The notes: generated by a model not told the origin, from the sequence alone. DNA of 64,000 bases from Mycolicibacterium chubuense (GCF_001044255.1 NZ_JYNX01000059.1:21059-85058), one strand, 5' to 3'. Counted from the first letter of the stretch, positions 7,871 to 16,611 are shown. Translations and numbers: made by a program.

Positions 7871-9409
7871 TCAGTCCCGTACTTCGTTGTCCTCGTATAC
7901 GATCCGGCCGATCAGCTCGTACCGGCCCGGGTCCCTGAACTTGAAGTACAGCGCCATGGCCGCCCCGAGCGCGAACAGTCCGACCACGATCCATGGTGTC
8001 AGCTTGAACAGCAACGTGCCGGATGCGGCGCCGGCCGCCGCATCCTTGTGTTCCCACAGCAGGTACACGACGTAGAGCATGCCGATCCCGCCGAGCAGCG
8101 GAGCCAGGAACGTCTTGAACCAGTGCGCGCTGGAGGGGTGGTTCTTGTGGAAGTGGAAGTACGCGACCACCGAGAAGGCGCACAGCGACTGAACGATCAG
8201 GATCGCCATCGTGCCCAGGATCGCGAGCAGTGTGTACATGTGGATGTAGGGATCCATGCCGGCGACGAAGAACGCCAGGATCAGCACCAGCGTGATCCCC
8301 GTCTGCACGAACGACGCGATGTGCGGCGATCCGTGGTGCTTGTGAGTGGCGCCCAGCGTCTTCTGCAGGCCTTCGTGCAGCCCTTCACGGCCCATGGCGT
8401 ACAGGTAGCGCGACGCGCAGTTGTGGAACGCCATGCCGCACGCGAACGATCCGGTCACCAGCAGGATGTTGAACAGCGTGATGGCCCACTCGCCGTAGGT
8501 GCTGCGCACCGGGCCGAAGAAGATCTCGGAGCTGGTGTCGGCGCTCTGGGCGAGCTCGATCGACTTCTGCGGGCCACTGCCGGCGATCGCCATCCAGGAC
8601 ACGAAGATGTAGAAGATGCCGACGCCGAGCACCGCGATCATGGTGGCGCGCGGGATGATCTTCTTCGGATCCTTGGACTCCTCGCCGTACATCGCGGTCG
8701 ACTCGAAGCCCACCCACGACCAGAACGCGAAGAACAGGCCGAGTCCGGCACTGGCGCCGGCGATCGCGGCGGGCTGGAAGGCGCCGACCGGGTTGAGGAT
8801 CTGCCCGACCGCGAAACCGTCGGGGCCGCCGCCCTTCACGGCGACGGCGAGCGCACCGAGGGAGAGCATGACGATCTCGGTGATCAGGAACACGCCGAGC
8901 ACCTTGGCCGTCAGGTTGACGTCGAAGTAGGTCAGGATGCAGTTCAGCGTCAGCATCAGCAGGGCCGGGATCAGCCAGTGGATCTGGATGCCGAACTGAC
9001 TGTCGAACAGGTTCTGGAAGAAGAACGCGAAGATGCCGATCAGGGAACCCTCGAACACGACGTAGGCCATCGTGATGATCAGACCGCTGGCCATTCCGAT
9101 GACGCGGCCCAGGCCGTGGGAGATGTAGCCGTAGAACGCGCCGGTCGACGTGATGTGCTTGGCCATCGTCGCGTAGCCGATCGCGAACAGGCCCAGCACG
9201 ATCGTGGCGACCAGATAGCCGGCCGGTGCGTGGGCACCGTTGCCGAAGCCGACGGCGATCGGCACGTTGCCGACCATCGCGGTGATCGGCGCGGCGGTCG
9301 CGACCGCCATGAAGATCACCCCGAAGGTGCCGACGGCGTTGCGCTTGAGCCGTTGCACGGAGTCGGTGGTGGTCGGGCGCGGGGCCACGGTTGCAGAGTC
9401 TTCTGTCAT
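7871..9409 (-). CDS. APC-family amino acid/amine permease
   Basis: A 512-residue membrane protein with about twelve hydrophobic segments and the APC N-terminal signature 'FMAVATAAPITAMVGNVP'. It is expected in the cytoplasmic membrane as an importer of an amino acid or amine. Similar permeases accompany the mycobacterial RMM microcompartment, where the predicted substrate is aminoacetone or 1-amino-2-propanol; here it starts the minus-strand operon containing the diol dehydratase, which needs no amine substrate. ATG 9409 is preceded by GGAAGG. The gene is divergent from the microcompartment operon and its start lies about 50 bases from the nearest candidate GntR operator (9460-9475), so the two arms are likely co-regulated. 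Substrate is inferred from context. Confidence 0.88.
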   Translation of the reverse strand: MTEDSATVAPRPTTTDSVQRLKRNAVGTFGVIFMAVATAAPITAMVGNVPIAVGFGNGAHAPAGYLVATIVLGLFAIGYATMAKHITSTGAFYGYISHGLGRVIGMASGLIITMAYVVFEGSLIGIFAFFFQNLFDSQFGIQIHWLIPALLMLTLNCILTYFDVNLTAKVLGVFLITEIVMLSLGALAVAVKGGGPDGFAVGQILNPVGAFQPAAIAGASAGLGLFFAFWSWVGFESTAMYGEESKDPKKIIPRATMIAVLGVGIFYIFVSWMAIAGSGPQKSIELAQSADTSSEIFFGPVRSTYGEWAITLFNILLVTGSFACGMAFHNCASRYLYAMGREGLHEGLQKTLGATHKHHGSPHIASFVQTGITLVLILAFFVAGMDPYIHMYTLLAILGTMAILIVQSLCAFSVVAYFHFHKNHPSSAHWFKTFLAPLLGGIGMLYVVYLLWEHKDAAAGAASGTLLFKLTPWIVVGLFALGAAMALYFKFRDPGRYELIGRIVYEDNEVRD

Positions 9410-9459
9410 TGACGAACACCTTCCGGATGAAGGAGGACCAGCTCACGGGGGCCGGTCAC

Positions 9460-9475
9460 TGTGGTATAGACCACA
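9460..9475. promoter_or_regulatory. Candidate GntR operator O1 (near-perfect palindrome)
   Basis: TGTGGTATAGACCACA has perfect six-base arms TGTGGT/ACCACA around ATAG. The core resembles the TGGTNTAGACCA-type sites of HutC/GntR regulators. It lies on the permease side of the divergent control region, where it could block permease-dehydratase transcription. Confidence 0.6.
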
Positions 9476-9493
9476 ATGGGTAAACCTCAGTCA

Positions 9494-9510
9494 TATTGGC
9501 ACTACCAATA
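9494..9510. promoter_or_regulatory. Candidate GntR operator O2
   Basis: TATTGGCACTACCAATA has perfect six-base arms TATTGG/CCAATA with a five-base spacer. Its core TTGG-N5-CCAA is also found before the gntR gene at 16576-16588, which is the main reason to assign it to that regulator. A further GACC-N5-GGTC repeat sits at 9522-9534. Confidence 0.65.
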
Positions 9511-9538
9511 GGTCTGCGCAAGACCCAATTGGTCGCTG

Positions 9539-9567
9539 TTGACATAAATGGTCCTACCCTTTAACTT
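9539..9567 (+). promoter_or_regulatory. Promoter of the microcompartment operon
   Basis: A consensus -35 TTGACA (9539-9544), a 17-base spacer and a -10 TAACTT (9562-9567, fits TANNNT) face the microcompartment genes. The spacer contains ATGGTCCTACCCT (9548-9560), which keeps nine of thirteen positions of the gntR operator TTGGTCGTACCAA. Repressor bound there would occlude RNA polymerase. The position of the promoter also excludes ATG 9548 as a start for the first gene. Confidence 0.7.
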
Positions 9568-9604
9568 TTGGTCACACCCGGCCGAGCTCACGACAGGGAG
9601 TCCC

Positions 9605-10879
9605 GTGTACGACTACGGCACGTTCTCGTTCGATTCCAAGGCACAGGTGCTCGAACGCGCCAAGGAGTACTGGAACCCGGACAAGACGCAGTTCTGGACC
9701 GACTCCGGAGTCGACCTGGTGATCGACCGCCGGCAGGACTATTTCCTGTGGGACATGAGCGGGCGCCGGCTGATCGACATGCACCTCAACGGCGGGACCT
9801 ACAACCTCGGCCACCGCAATCCCGAACTGGTGCAGGCGATCACCGAAGGCATGCAGTACTTCGACGTCGGCAACCACCACTTCCCCTCGGTCGCCCGCAC
9901 CGCACTGGCGCAGAAGCTCATCGAGTCCGCCCCCGCGTCGCTGAGCAAGGTGGCCTTCGGGTCCGGCGGCGGCGAGGCGATCGACATCGCGCTCAAGAGC
10001 GCCCGCCACGCCATGCAGCGCCGCAAGATCGTCTCGATCGTCAAGGCCTACCACGGGCACACCGGCCTGGCCGTCGCCACCGGCGACGACCGATTCGCCA
10101 AATTGTTCCTGGCCGACCGGCCCGACGAGTTCGTCCAGGTGCCGTTCGGCGACACGGACGCGATGGAGCAGGCGCTGCGCGGTCGCGACGTCGCGGCGGT
10201 GATCATGGAGACGATCCCGGCCACCTACGGATTCCCCCTTCCACCTGTGGGTTACCTCGAGGCGGTCAAGGATCTCTGCGAGCGCTACGACGCGCTGTAC
10301 ATCGCCGACGAGGTGCAGACCGGCCTGATGCGCACCGGTGAGATGTGGGCGATCACCAAGCACGGCATCGAACCCGACATCATGGTCACCGGCAAGGGAC
10401 TCTCCGGCGGCATGTACCCGATCACCGCGGCCCTGCTCAGCGACCGCGCCGCGCAGTGGCTCGACCAGGACGGATTCGGCCACATCTCCACCTTCGGCGG
10501 CGCCGAGCTCGGCTGCGTCGCCGCCATCAAGACGTTGGAGATCACCAGCAGGCCCGAGGTCCGCTCGTCGGTGCACTACATCGCCGACATCTTCGCCCGC
10601 GGCCTGTCCCGCATCCAGGCCGACCACCCCGAGTGGTTCGTCGGCATCCGCCAGAACGGGGTGGTGATCGGTCTGGAGTTCGATCATCCCGAGGGCGCGA
10701 AGTTCGTGATGCGCGAGCTCTACCAGAACGGCGTGTGGGCGATCTTCTCGACCCTGGATCCCCGTGTCCTGCAATTCAAACCGGGCCTGCTGCTCAACCG
10801 TGACCTCTGCGAAGACGTGCTCGACCGCGTCGAGGTGGCCGTGGGACGGGCGAAGCTGGCCGCGACCGGACGGAGATAG
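9605..10879 (+). CDS. Class III PLP enzyme, predicted amino-alcohol phosphate phospholyase of the RMM microcompartment
   Basis: A 424-residue fold-type I PLP protein of the class III aminotransferase family. The PLP lysine is in 'MVTGKGLSGGMYP' (about residue 264) and the pyridine-binding aspartate in 'IADEVQTG' (about 235). In the mycobacterial RMM pathway a protein of this family is thought to act as a phospholyase, turning phosphorylated 1-amino-2-propanol into propionaldehyde, ammonia and phosphate. GTG 9605 is chosen because GGGAG ends four bases upstream and because the longer reading from ATG 9548 would start inside the promoter. The aldehyde dehydrogenase follows two bases after its stop. 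No terminal encapsulation helix is evident. An ordinary aminotransferase role cannot be excluded by sequence. Confidence 0.88.
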   Translation: MYDYGTFSFDSKAQVLERAKEYWNPDKTQFWTDSGVDLVIDRRQDYFLWDMSGRRLIDMHLNGGTYNLGHRNPELVQAITEGMQYFDVGNHHFPSVARTALAQKLIESAPASLSKVAFGSGGGEAIDIALKSARHAMQRRKIVSIVKAYHGHTGLAVATGDDRFAKLFLADRPDEFVQVPFGDTDAMEQALRGRDVAAVIMETIPATYGFPLPPVGYLEAVKDLCERYDALYIADEVQTGLMRTGEMWAITKHGIEPDIMVTGKGLSGGMYPITAALLSDRAAQWLDQDGFGHISTFGGAELGCVAAIKTLEITSRPEVRSSVHYIADIFARGLSRIQADHPEWFVGIRQNGVVIGLEFDHPEGAKFVMRELYQNGVWAIFSTLDPRVLQFKPGLLLNRDLCEDVLDRVEVAVGRAKLAATGRR

Positions 10880-10881
10880 CA

Positions 10882-12435
10882 GTGACCAGCAAAAGTGCGG
10901 TGCCCCACGCCGGCCAGCTGCTCGAGCGGGCGCGCTTCGCCGCCGCAGCCTACGGCGAGTACGACCAGGCCGCCGTTGCGCGCATCGTCGACGCAGTCGC
11001 CGAGGCCGGCCACCGCAACGCCGAACGCTTCGCCGCGGCCGCCGTCGCCGAGACGCAGATGGGTGTGGTCGAGGACAAGATCGTCAAGAACCGCGCCTGC
11101 TCGCGCGGCATCGTCGACTTCTACCGGGGCCAGGACTACGTAACGCCCCGGATCGACACCGCCCGCAAGATCGTCGAGATCCCCCGCCCGGCGGGTGTGG
11201 TGCTGGCGCTGTGCCCCACCACCAATCCCGTTGCGACGGTGTACTTCAAGGTGATCCTCGCGCTGATGACCCGAAACGCCGTGGTGGTCGCCCCTCACCC
11301 CAGGGCGCGTCAGTGCTCAGCCGACGCGGCCCGGGTGCTCGCCGATGCGGCCGTCGCCGCCGGCGCGCCCGACGGCATCGTGTCGGTGATCGAGGATCCC
11401 TCGCTGCCGCTCCTCGAGGCGATGATGTCCGACGAGCGCACCGACGTCATCGTCGCCACCGGCGGCACCGCGGTGGTACGGGCCGCCTACTCCTCGGGCA
11501 ACCCGGCCCTCGGCGTCGGACCAGGCAACGTTCCCGTCTTCGTCGACGCGAGTGCCGACGTCGACGCCGCCGCCCGCCGGATCGTCGGCAGCAAGGCCTT
11601 CGACAATTCCGTGCTGTGCACCAACGAGTCGGTGCTGATCGCCGAGGATGCCATCGCCGCGAAGCTCAGCTCGGCGCTCACCCGTCACGGCGCGCACATC
11701 TTGGATGCCGACGCGACGCAACGCCTGCGGGAGTTCATGTTTCCCGAGGGCCAGCTCAACACCGACGTCGTCGGCCGGGACGCGGCGTGGATCGCCGAGC
11801 GCATCGGTGTGCGGATCACTCCCAAGACCCGGGTACTCATCGCCCCGTTCACCGACGTCGTCGGCGAGGAGGTGCTGACTCACGAGAAGCTCAGCCCGGT
11901 GCTGGGGATGACCACCGTCGCCGACGCGCCGCGCGGCATCCGCGCCGCCCGCGCGGTGGTGCGCATCGCCGGGGCCGGCCACTCGGCGGCCATCCACAGC
12001 GAGGACGCCTCGGTGATCACCGAGTTCGCCGCCACCGTGCCGGTGCTGCGCGTGTCGGTCAACGTCGGGAACAGCACCGGCAGTTCGGGTCTGGAGACGA
12101 ACCTCGCTCCGTCGATGACGATCGGCACCGGCTTCGTCGGGCGCAGTTCGATCGGGGAGAACCTGCAGCCCGAGAACCTGATGAACTGGACGCGGATCGC
12201 CTACAACGCCGACGCCGGCGTGACGATGCCGAATTTCGCCGGACTGTCGCCGTGGCGTTCACCCGACGGGCCGGTGCCCGCCTACCCGCGGGCGTCCAAC
12301 GACTCCGCGGCCGCGCCTCCGGTGCCCGCCGGCAGACCCACTGCTCGCCGTGCCGCCGATCCGGGCATCGAGGCGCTGCGCGCCGAGCTGCGTGCGCTGG
12401 TGGCCGAAGAACTCGCTCAACTGATCAGGCGGTGA
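10882..12435 (+). CDS. CoA-acylating aldehyde dehydrogenase with C-terminal encapsulation peptide
   Basis: A 517-residue NAD-dependent aldehyde dehydrogenase of the PduP/EutE type, expected to convert propionaldehyde and CoA to propionyl-CoA in the microcompartment lumen. Cys246 in 'SKAFDNSVLCTNES' is the catalytic thiol and 'GVGPGNVPVF' (211-220) is the conserved loop before it. After the catalytic domain a Pro/Ala-rich linker (about 465-492) leads to a short amphipathic helix, residues 493-517, with the alternating Leu/Ala/Glu pattern of encapsulation peptides. In PduP this peptide is N-terminal; a C-terminal one suits the RMM type. The start is GTG 10882, right after the upstream stop. Confidence 0.93.
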   Translation: MTSKSAVPHAGQLLERARFAAAAYGEYDQAAVARIVDAVAEAGHRNAERFAAAAVAETQMGVVEDKIVKNRACSRGIVDFYRGQDYVTPRIDTARKIVEIPRPAGVVLALCPTTNPVATVYFKVILALMTRNAVVVAPHPRARQCSADAARVLADAAVAAGAPDGIVSVIEDPSLPLLEAMMSDERTDVIVATGGTAVVRAAYSSGNPALGVGPGNVPVFVDASADVDAAARRIVGSKAFDNSVLCTNESVLIAEDAIAAKLSSALTRHGAHILDADATQRLREFMFPEGQLNTDVVGRDAAWIAERIGVRITPKTRVLIAPFTDVVGEEVLTHEKLSPVLGMTTVADAPRGIRAARAVVRIAGAGHSAAIHSEDASVITEFAATVPVLRVSVNVGNSTGSSGLETNLAPSMTIGTGFVGRSSIGENLQPENLMNWTRIAYNADAGVTMPNFAGLSPWRSPDGPVPAYPRASNDSAAAPPVPAGRPTARRAADPGIEALRAELRALVAEELAQLIRR

Positions 12436-12438
12436 CCC

Positions 12439-13044
12439 GTGGCTGAACTGCGTTCGTTCATCTTCATCGATCGGCTCCAGCCGCAGACGATGTCGTATCT
12501 GGGCACCTGGATCAAGGGCGCCCTGCCGCGCGCGGGTGTCGCCGCACAGATCATCGAGGTGGCCCCCGGTCTGGACATCGAGGGCGTCACCGACGTCGCG
12601 GTCAAGCACGCCGAGGTCCAGGCCGGCATTCTGGTGGTGGAGCGCCAGTTCGGCTACCTGGAGTTCCACGGTGACACCGACGCGGTGCAGGCCGCCGCCG
12701 ACGCCGCGCTGGCCGAACTCGACCGGGACTCCGGCTCGGCGACCCCGCCGCAGATCCTGGCCTCGCGCATCATCTCCAGCATCGACGCCCAGCACGCATT
12801 CCTGATCAATCGCAACAAGATGGGTTCGATGGTGCTGGCCGGCGAGACCCTCTACGTCCTCGAGATGTCCCCCGCGTCCTACGCGATCCTCGCGACCAAC
12901 GAGGCCGAGAAGGCCGCCGACATCAAGGTCGTCGACTTCCGGATGATCGGCGCGACCGGCCGGGTGTACCTGTCCGGCAGCGAATCCGACATCCGCCAGG
13001 CCGCCTCCGCGGCCGAGGAGGCCCTGGCCCGGAGCGTGCCGTGA
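12439..13044 (+). CDS. Microcompartment shell protein BMC-T (tandem BMC domains), first copy
   Basis: 201 residues carrying two BMC folds in tandem, which would form pseudohexameric trimers in the shell facets. The first half runs through 'AELRSFIFIDRLQPQTMSYL' and 'VERQFGYLEFHG', the second through 'DAQHAFLINRNKMGSMVLAGETLYVLEMSPA' (read as two strands) and 'MIGATGRVYLSGSE'. Residues about 20-90 and 110-200 mark the halves. It is a close paralogue of the second BMC-T at 14110-14763, sharing 'VERQFG' and the 'ATNEAEKAA'/'AANEAERAA' helix. GTG 12439 follows the dehydrogenase stop by three bases; its own stop overlaps the next start by four bases (GTGA). Confidence 0.92.
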   Translation: MAELRSFIFIDRLQPQTMSYLGTWIKGALPRAGVAAQIIEVAPGLDIEGVTDVAVKHAEVQAGILVVERQFGYLEFHGDTDAVQAAADAALAELDRDSGSATPPQILASRIISSIDAQHAFLINRNKMGSMVLAGETLYVLEMSPASYAILATNEAEKAADIKVVDFRMIGATGRVYLSGSESDIRQAASAAEEALARSVP

Positions 13045-13529
13045 GCATCGACCGCGACGCGCTGCGACAACTCGTCCGTGAGGTCGTCCGCGAGGCCGTG
13101 GGCGACCTCTCCAACCCGGCCCCGGTCGCGACGGCTCCCCCTTCGCCGGCTCCCCCTCCGCCGGCCCCGGTGGGCCCCGTCGCGACCGGGCCGCTGGCCG
13201 CCGACGAGAGGTCGCGGGTCGACACCGTGCGGATCGCCTCCGACCGGGATCTCGACGTATTCGTACGAAACCTGCTGCGGCTGTTCGAGAATCCGAAGAC
13301 CCGTGCCGACCTGCGGCAGGGCCGGCTGTCGTTCCGGCTCGCCGGCACCGGCCGGCCGGGGCCCGGCAGTAGCCGACGCATCGAACGCGGCGCGGTCACC
13401 GAACGGCAGATCGCCGACATCGCCGCGTCCGGCGCGACCCTGGTGCTCGGCCCCCGGGCCGTGCTGACCCCCCTGGCCCGCGAGCGCGCCCGCGCACTGG
13501 GCGTGACGATCCACAAGGAGCGCACATGA
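13041..13529 (+). CDS. Microcompartment-associated protein with N-terminal encapsulation-peptide-like helix, function unknown
   Basis: A 162-residue protein with three parts. Residues 3-23 form an amphipathic helix ('[15 protein letters not shown]') very like the encapsulation peptides of PduD/PduP-type cargo. Residues about 26-50 are a Pro/Ala-rich flexible linker. The C-terminal domain ends in '[16 protein letters not shown]' (142-157), a motif that resembles the 'LTPSAREL..' segments seen in EutT and other microcompartment-linked proteins. It is embedded between two shell genes, overlapping both neighbours by four bases (GTGA before, ATGA after). I infer a luminal core-organising or cargo protein; no enzymatic residues are recognised. 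It is not a BMC-domain protein. Confidence 0.75.
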   Translation: MSIDRDALRQLVREVVREAVGDLSNPAPVATAPPSPAPPPPAPVGPVATGPLAADERSRVDTVRIASDRDLDVFVRNLLRLFENPKTRADLRQGRLSFRLAGTGRPGPGSSRRIERGAVTERQIADIAASGATLVLGPRAVLTPLARERARALGVTIHKERT

Positions 13530-13771
13530 TTCGTGGCACGGTCGTCGGCCAGGTCTGGTCGACCCGCCGTATCGACGGCATCCCGGCCGGGGCCTTCCTG
13601 GAAGTGGAGGTCGACGGCTCCGGGGCCCGGCTCGTCGCATTCGACGTGCTGGGCAGCGGAGTCGGCGAGCACGTTCTCGTCACTCAGGGCTCCGTGGCGG
13701 CGAGCTGGTTCACCGGCACCCCGCCGCCTGTCGACGCACTGATCATCGGCTCCATCGACGCAAGCGGATAG
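13526..13771 (+). CDS. Microcompartment vertex protein BMC-P (EutN/CcmL family)
   Basis: 81 residues, the normal size of the pentameric vertex protein that closes the corners of the polyhedral shell. It has the family N-terminus '[16 protein letters not shown]', the '[20 protein letters not shown]' core and the terminal '[10 protein letters not shown]'. Absence of such a protein leaves open tubes in known systems, so its presence argues that the locus encodes a closed compartment. ATG 13526 overlaps the upstream stop (ATGA). It is followed by a 47-base gap with its own ribosome site for BMC-H. Confidence 0.94.
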   Translation: MIRGTVVGQVWSTRRIDGIPAGAFLEVEVDGSGARLVAFDVLGSGVGEHVLVTQGSVAASWFTGTPPPVDALIIGSIDASG

Positions 13772-13818
13772 CCGCCCGGCATCCGGCCCGACAATTCAAC
13801 CGACACAAAGGAGAAATC

Positions 13819-14100
13819 ATGGCCAGCAACGCGATCGGAATGATCGAGACCAAGGGCTACGTCGCGGCGCTCGCCGCTGCCGACGCGATGGTCAAGGCCG
13901 CCAACGTGACGATCACCGATCGCCAGCAGGTCGGTGACGGTCTGGTGGCCGTCATCGTCACCGGTGAGGTCGGCGCCGTCAAGGCCGCGACCGAGGCGGG
14001 CGCCGAATCCGCCTCGCAGGTCGGAGAACTCATCAGCGTGCACGTCATCCCGCGCCCGCACAGCGAGCTCGGCGCGCACTTCTCCGTCTCCGCCCAGTAG
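13819..14100 (+). CDS. Microcompartment shell protein BMC-H (PduA/CcmK family)
   Basis: 93 residues forming one canonical BMC domain: '[21 protein letters not shown]', '[23 protein letters not shown]', and '[17 protein letters not shown]'. Hexamers of this protein should make up most of the shell facets and contain the small substrate pore. It is the only BMC-H in the operon. AAAGGAG ends seven bases before the ATG, the strongest ribosome site in the operon, which fits the need for many copies. The stop lies nine bases before the second BMC-T start. Confidence 0.95.
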   Translation: MASNAIGMIETKGYVAALAAADAMVKAANVTITDRQQVGDGLVAVIVTGEVGAVKAATEAGAESASQVGELISVHVIPRPHSELGAHFSVSAQ

Positions 14101-14109
14101 TCTCGCGAG

Positions 14110-14763
14110 ATGGCCGTCACGGACGCACCGACACGGACCGACATCCGCGTCTACCTGCTCGTCGAGGACCTGCAGCAGCAGTTCGCCGCCTACCTCGGCA
14201 CGCCGACGCGGGCACGCGGCTATCCGCCGTACGCCGGGGAGCACGCCCTCATCGTCGAGGTGTCCCCGGCGCTGGCGATCGAGCGGGTCATCGACCTGGC
14301 GCTGCGGGAGGTTCCGGGTATCCAGCCCGGAATCCTTTACGTGGAGCGCCAGTTCGGGGTGCTCGAGATCCATTCCAGCGATCTCGAGGACGTGCGACGG
14401 GCCGGAGAGGCGATCCTGAACGGCACGAAGAACTCCGCGGCCGACCAACTGCGACCGCGAGTGCTCTACCACGACGTCATCGCTGACATCACCGATCAGC
14501 ACGCGGTGATCCTCAATCGCAACCGGCAGGCGTCGATGGTGCTGCCCGGCCAGTCGCTGCTGGTGTACGAGATGACGCCCGCACTGTTCGCGGCTGTGGC
14601 GGCCAACGAGGCCGAGCGCGCCGCGCCGGGGCTGACGCTGGTCGACGTACAGATGATCGGCGCCGCGGGCCGCCTCTACATCAGCGGCAGCACCGCCGAT
14701 GTGGTGACCGCACGTGATGCGATCACCACGGTGCTGGAGTCGATCGAGGGGCGGGACCATTGA
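14110..14763 (+). CDS. Microcompartment shell protein BMC-T (tandem BMC domains), second copy
   Basis: 217 residues with two BMC domains, paralogous to 12439-13044. Landmarks are 'EDLQQQFAAYLGT', 'YVERQFGVLEIHSS' and 'NRNRQASMVLPGQSLLVYEMTPA'. A short insertion 'PTRARGYPPYAGEHALI' after the first helix distinguishes it from the first copy. Having two different BMC-T proteins suggests distinct large-pore trimers, for example one for cofactors and one for substrates; this is inference. The stop overlaps the TTG start of the kinase gene (TTGA). Confidence 0.92.
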   Translation: MAVTDAPTRTDIRVYLLVEDLQQQFAAYLGTPTRARGYPPYAGEHALIVEVSPALAIERVIDLALREVPGIQPGILYVERQFGVLEIHSSDLEDVRRAGEAILNGTKNSAADQLRPRVLYHDVIADITDQHAVILNRNRQASMVLPGQSLLVYEMTPALFAAVAANEAERAAPGLTLVDVQMIGAAGRLYISGSTADVVTARDAITTVLESIEGRDH

Positions 14764-15755
14764 GCGGCGACGTCGGCGACGACCGCGCGGTGGCGGAGAA
14801 GGCGCTCGAGGCGTTCGACCTGCCGCAGGGCTCGGCGCTGCGACTGCTCAACCTGTCTGAAAACGCCACCTACGCCGTCGAGGAGCCCGGCTGCGGGCAC
14901 CGATCCATCCTGCGGGTGCACCGCAAGAACTACCACCGGGTCGACCAGATCGAGTCGGAACTGATGTGGCTCGACGCGCTGCGCCGCGAGAGCGACATCA
15001 CCGTGCCGACCGTGATCCCGGCGCACGACGGCCGCCGTGTGGTCACCGTCCACCACGACGGCGCCGAGCGTCATGTGGTGCACTTCGAGATGGTGCCCGG
15101 CGCCGAACCCGACGAGAACACGCTGACGAGCACGGACTTCCACACGCTGGGGTCCATCACCGCGGCGCTGCACGACCATGCCCGCAGCTGGCAGCGCCCG
15201 CCGACCTTCAGCCGGTTCGCCTGGGACTGGGAACACAGCCTGGGGACGTCCCCGCGCTGGGGCCGCTGGCGCGACGCGGTCGGCGTCGGCGAGCACGAGG
15301 CGGAGGTACTGGGCCGCGCCGAGCAGCTGCTGGCCCGCCGGCTCGCCGAATACGGCACGGGCAGCAACACCTTCGGGCTGGTTCATGCCGACCTGCGGCT
15401 GGCCAACCTGCTGGTCGACGGTGACACCATCACGGTCATCGACTTCGACGACTGCGGATTCGGCTGGTATTTCTACGATTTCGGGACGGCGGTGTCGTTC
15501 TTCGAGGACCACCCGTCGGTGCCGGAGTGGCAGGACGCCTGGGCCACGGGTTACCGCACCCGCCGGGAGCTGGCCGCGGCCGACGAGGACATGCTGGCCT
15601 CGTTCGTGCTGCTACGCCGGCTGCTGCTGCTGGCGTGGATGGGGACGCACAGCCATTCCCGGGAATCGCAGGCCATTTCCGTCACCTACGCCGCGGGCAG
15701 CTGCACGCTCGCCGAGCGGTACCTGTCCTCCGACGGTCACCTCCTGACCGCCTGA
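14760..15755 (+). CDS. Predicted 1-amino-2-propanol kinase (APH-family phosphotransferase)
   Basis: A 331-residue aminoglycoside-phosphotransferase-fold kinase. The catalytic loop '[10 protein letters not shown]' has Asp211 and Asn216, and 'VIDFDD' supplies the metal ligand Asp228. A kinase of this family in the M. smegmatis RMM microcompartment phosphorylates (S)-1-amino-2-propanol; its position between BMC-T and the amino-alcohol dehydrogenase makes the same role likely here. The start is TTG 14760 inside the upstream stop (TTGA), so it is translationally coupled to the shell genes. No encapsulation peptide is obvious, so whether it is luminal or on the shell surface is open. Confidence 0.87.
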   Translation: MSGDVGDDRAVAEKALEAFDLPQGSALRLLNLSENATYAVEEPGCGHRSILRVHRKNYHRVDQIESELMWLDALRRESDITVPTVIPAHDGRRVVTVHHDGAERHVVHFEMVPGAEPDENTLTSTDFHTLGSITAALHDHARSWQRPPTFSRFAWDWEHSLGTSPRWGRWRDAVGVGEHEAEVLGRAEQLLARRLAEYGTGSNTFGLVHADLRLANLLVDGDTITVIDFDDCGFGWYFYDFGTAVSFFEDHPSVPEWQDAWATGYRTRRELAAADEDMLASFVLLRRLLLLAWMGTHSHSRESQAISVTYAAGSCTLAERYLSSDGHLLTA

Positions 15756-15777
15756 ATCATCCACCGAAAGGTTCGTC

Positions 15778-16557
15778 ATGTTCACCTCGCTGCAGGGCCG
15801 CTCGGCCATCGTGACCGGCGGCAGCAAGGGCATCGGGCGCGGGATCGCCGAGACCTTCGCGCGGGCCGGCATCAACGTCGTCATCACAGGGCGCACCGAG
15901 TCCGACATCGAGCGCACGGTGGCGGATCTGGCGGGACTGGCCGGCACCGTGACCGGCGTGGCCGCCGATGTGGCCAGCCCCGAAGACTGCCGGCGCGCGG
16001 TGGCCACCGCGACCGAACGCAACGGCGGACTCGACATCGTGTGTGCCAACGCCGGCATCTTCCCGTCGGCGTCGCTGGCCGACATGACCCCCGAAGACCT
16101 CGACCGGGTCCTCGGAACCAACGTCAAAGGCACCTTCTACATCGTGCAGGCCGCGATCGACGCGCTGACCGCCAGCGGTCACGGCCGCGTCATCATCACG
16201 TCCTCGATCACCGGAACCATCACGGGTTTTCCCGGCTGGTCGCACTACGGCGCCAGCAAGGCCGCGCAGCTGGGGTTCCTGCGCACCGCGGCGATCGAAC
16301 TGGCGCGCAAGAAGATCACCGTCAACGCGGTGCTGCCAGGCAACATCCTGACCGAGGGGCTCGTCGAGATGGGTGAGCAGTACATGAACCAGATGAAGGC
16401 CGCGATCCCCACGGGGACTCTCGGCACCGTCGCCGACGTCGGCAATGCCGCGCTGTTCTTCGCCACCGATGAAGCCGGCTTCATCACCGGCCAGTCGCTG
16501 GTCGTCGACGGCGGCCAGATCCTCCCCGAATCGGCCGAGGCGCTTGCCGACCTCTGA
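15778..16557 (+). CDS. Predicted 1-amino-2-propanol dehydrogenase (SDR)
   Basis: A 259-residue classical short-chain dehydrogenase. The nucleotide loop 'TGGSKGIG' (13-20), 'NAG' (91-93) and the catalytic Ser143, Tyr157, Lys161 are all present. In the mycobacterial RMM system an SDR interconverts aminoacetone and (S)-1-amino-2-propanol, linking amine catabolism to the kinase encoded just upstream. AAAGG precedes the ATG. The C-terminus '[14 protein letters not shown]' is typical. The gene is last in the microcompartment operon before the regulator; 54 bases with an operator separate it from gntR. Confidence 0.88.
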   Translation: MFTSLQGRSAIVTGGSKGIGRGIAETFARAGINVVITGRTESDIERTVADLAGLAGTVTGVAADVASPEDCRRAVATATERNGGLDIVCANAGIFPSASLADMTPEDLDRVLGTNVKGTFYIVQAAIDALTASGHGRVIITSSITGTITGFPGWSHYGASKAAQLGFLRTAAIELARKKITVNAVLPGNILTEGLVEMGEQYMNQMKAAIPTGTLGTVADVGNAALFFATDEAGFITGQSLVVDGGQILPESAEALADL

Positions 16558-16572
16558 CGGATACGTACCCTG

Positions 16573-16590
16573 AATTTGGTCGTACCAATT
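16573..16590. promoter_or_regulatory. Candidate GntR operator before gntR
   Basis: AATTTGGTCGTACCAATT contains TTGGT-CGT-ACCAA (16576-16588), a perfect inverted repeat with the same outer bases TTGG-N5-CCAA as 9496-9508. Its position 24 bases before the GTG start implies autoregulation. It also lies within the longer open frame, which favours GTG 16612 over an upstream ATG. Confidence 0.65.
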
Positions 16591-16611
16591 GCCACGAGCC
16601 CAGGAGGTCGG

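Noticed and set aside
7848-8183. N-terminal extension of the dehydratase frame
   Set aside because: Arg-rich sequence overlapping the permease gene; a good ribosome site places the start at GTG 7847.
9539-9567. Riboswitch (cobalamin) upstream of the dehydratase arm
   Set aside because: A B12 riboswitch would need about 200 bases with a B12 box; the divergent gap is too short and lacks it.
9548-9604. Upstream ATG for the phospholyase gene
   Set aside because: It falls between the -35 and -10 of the operon promoter, so it would not be transcribed.
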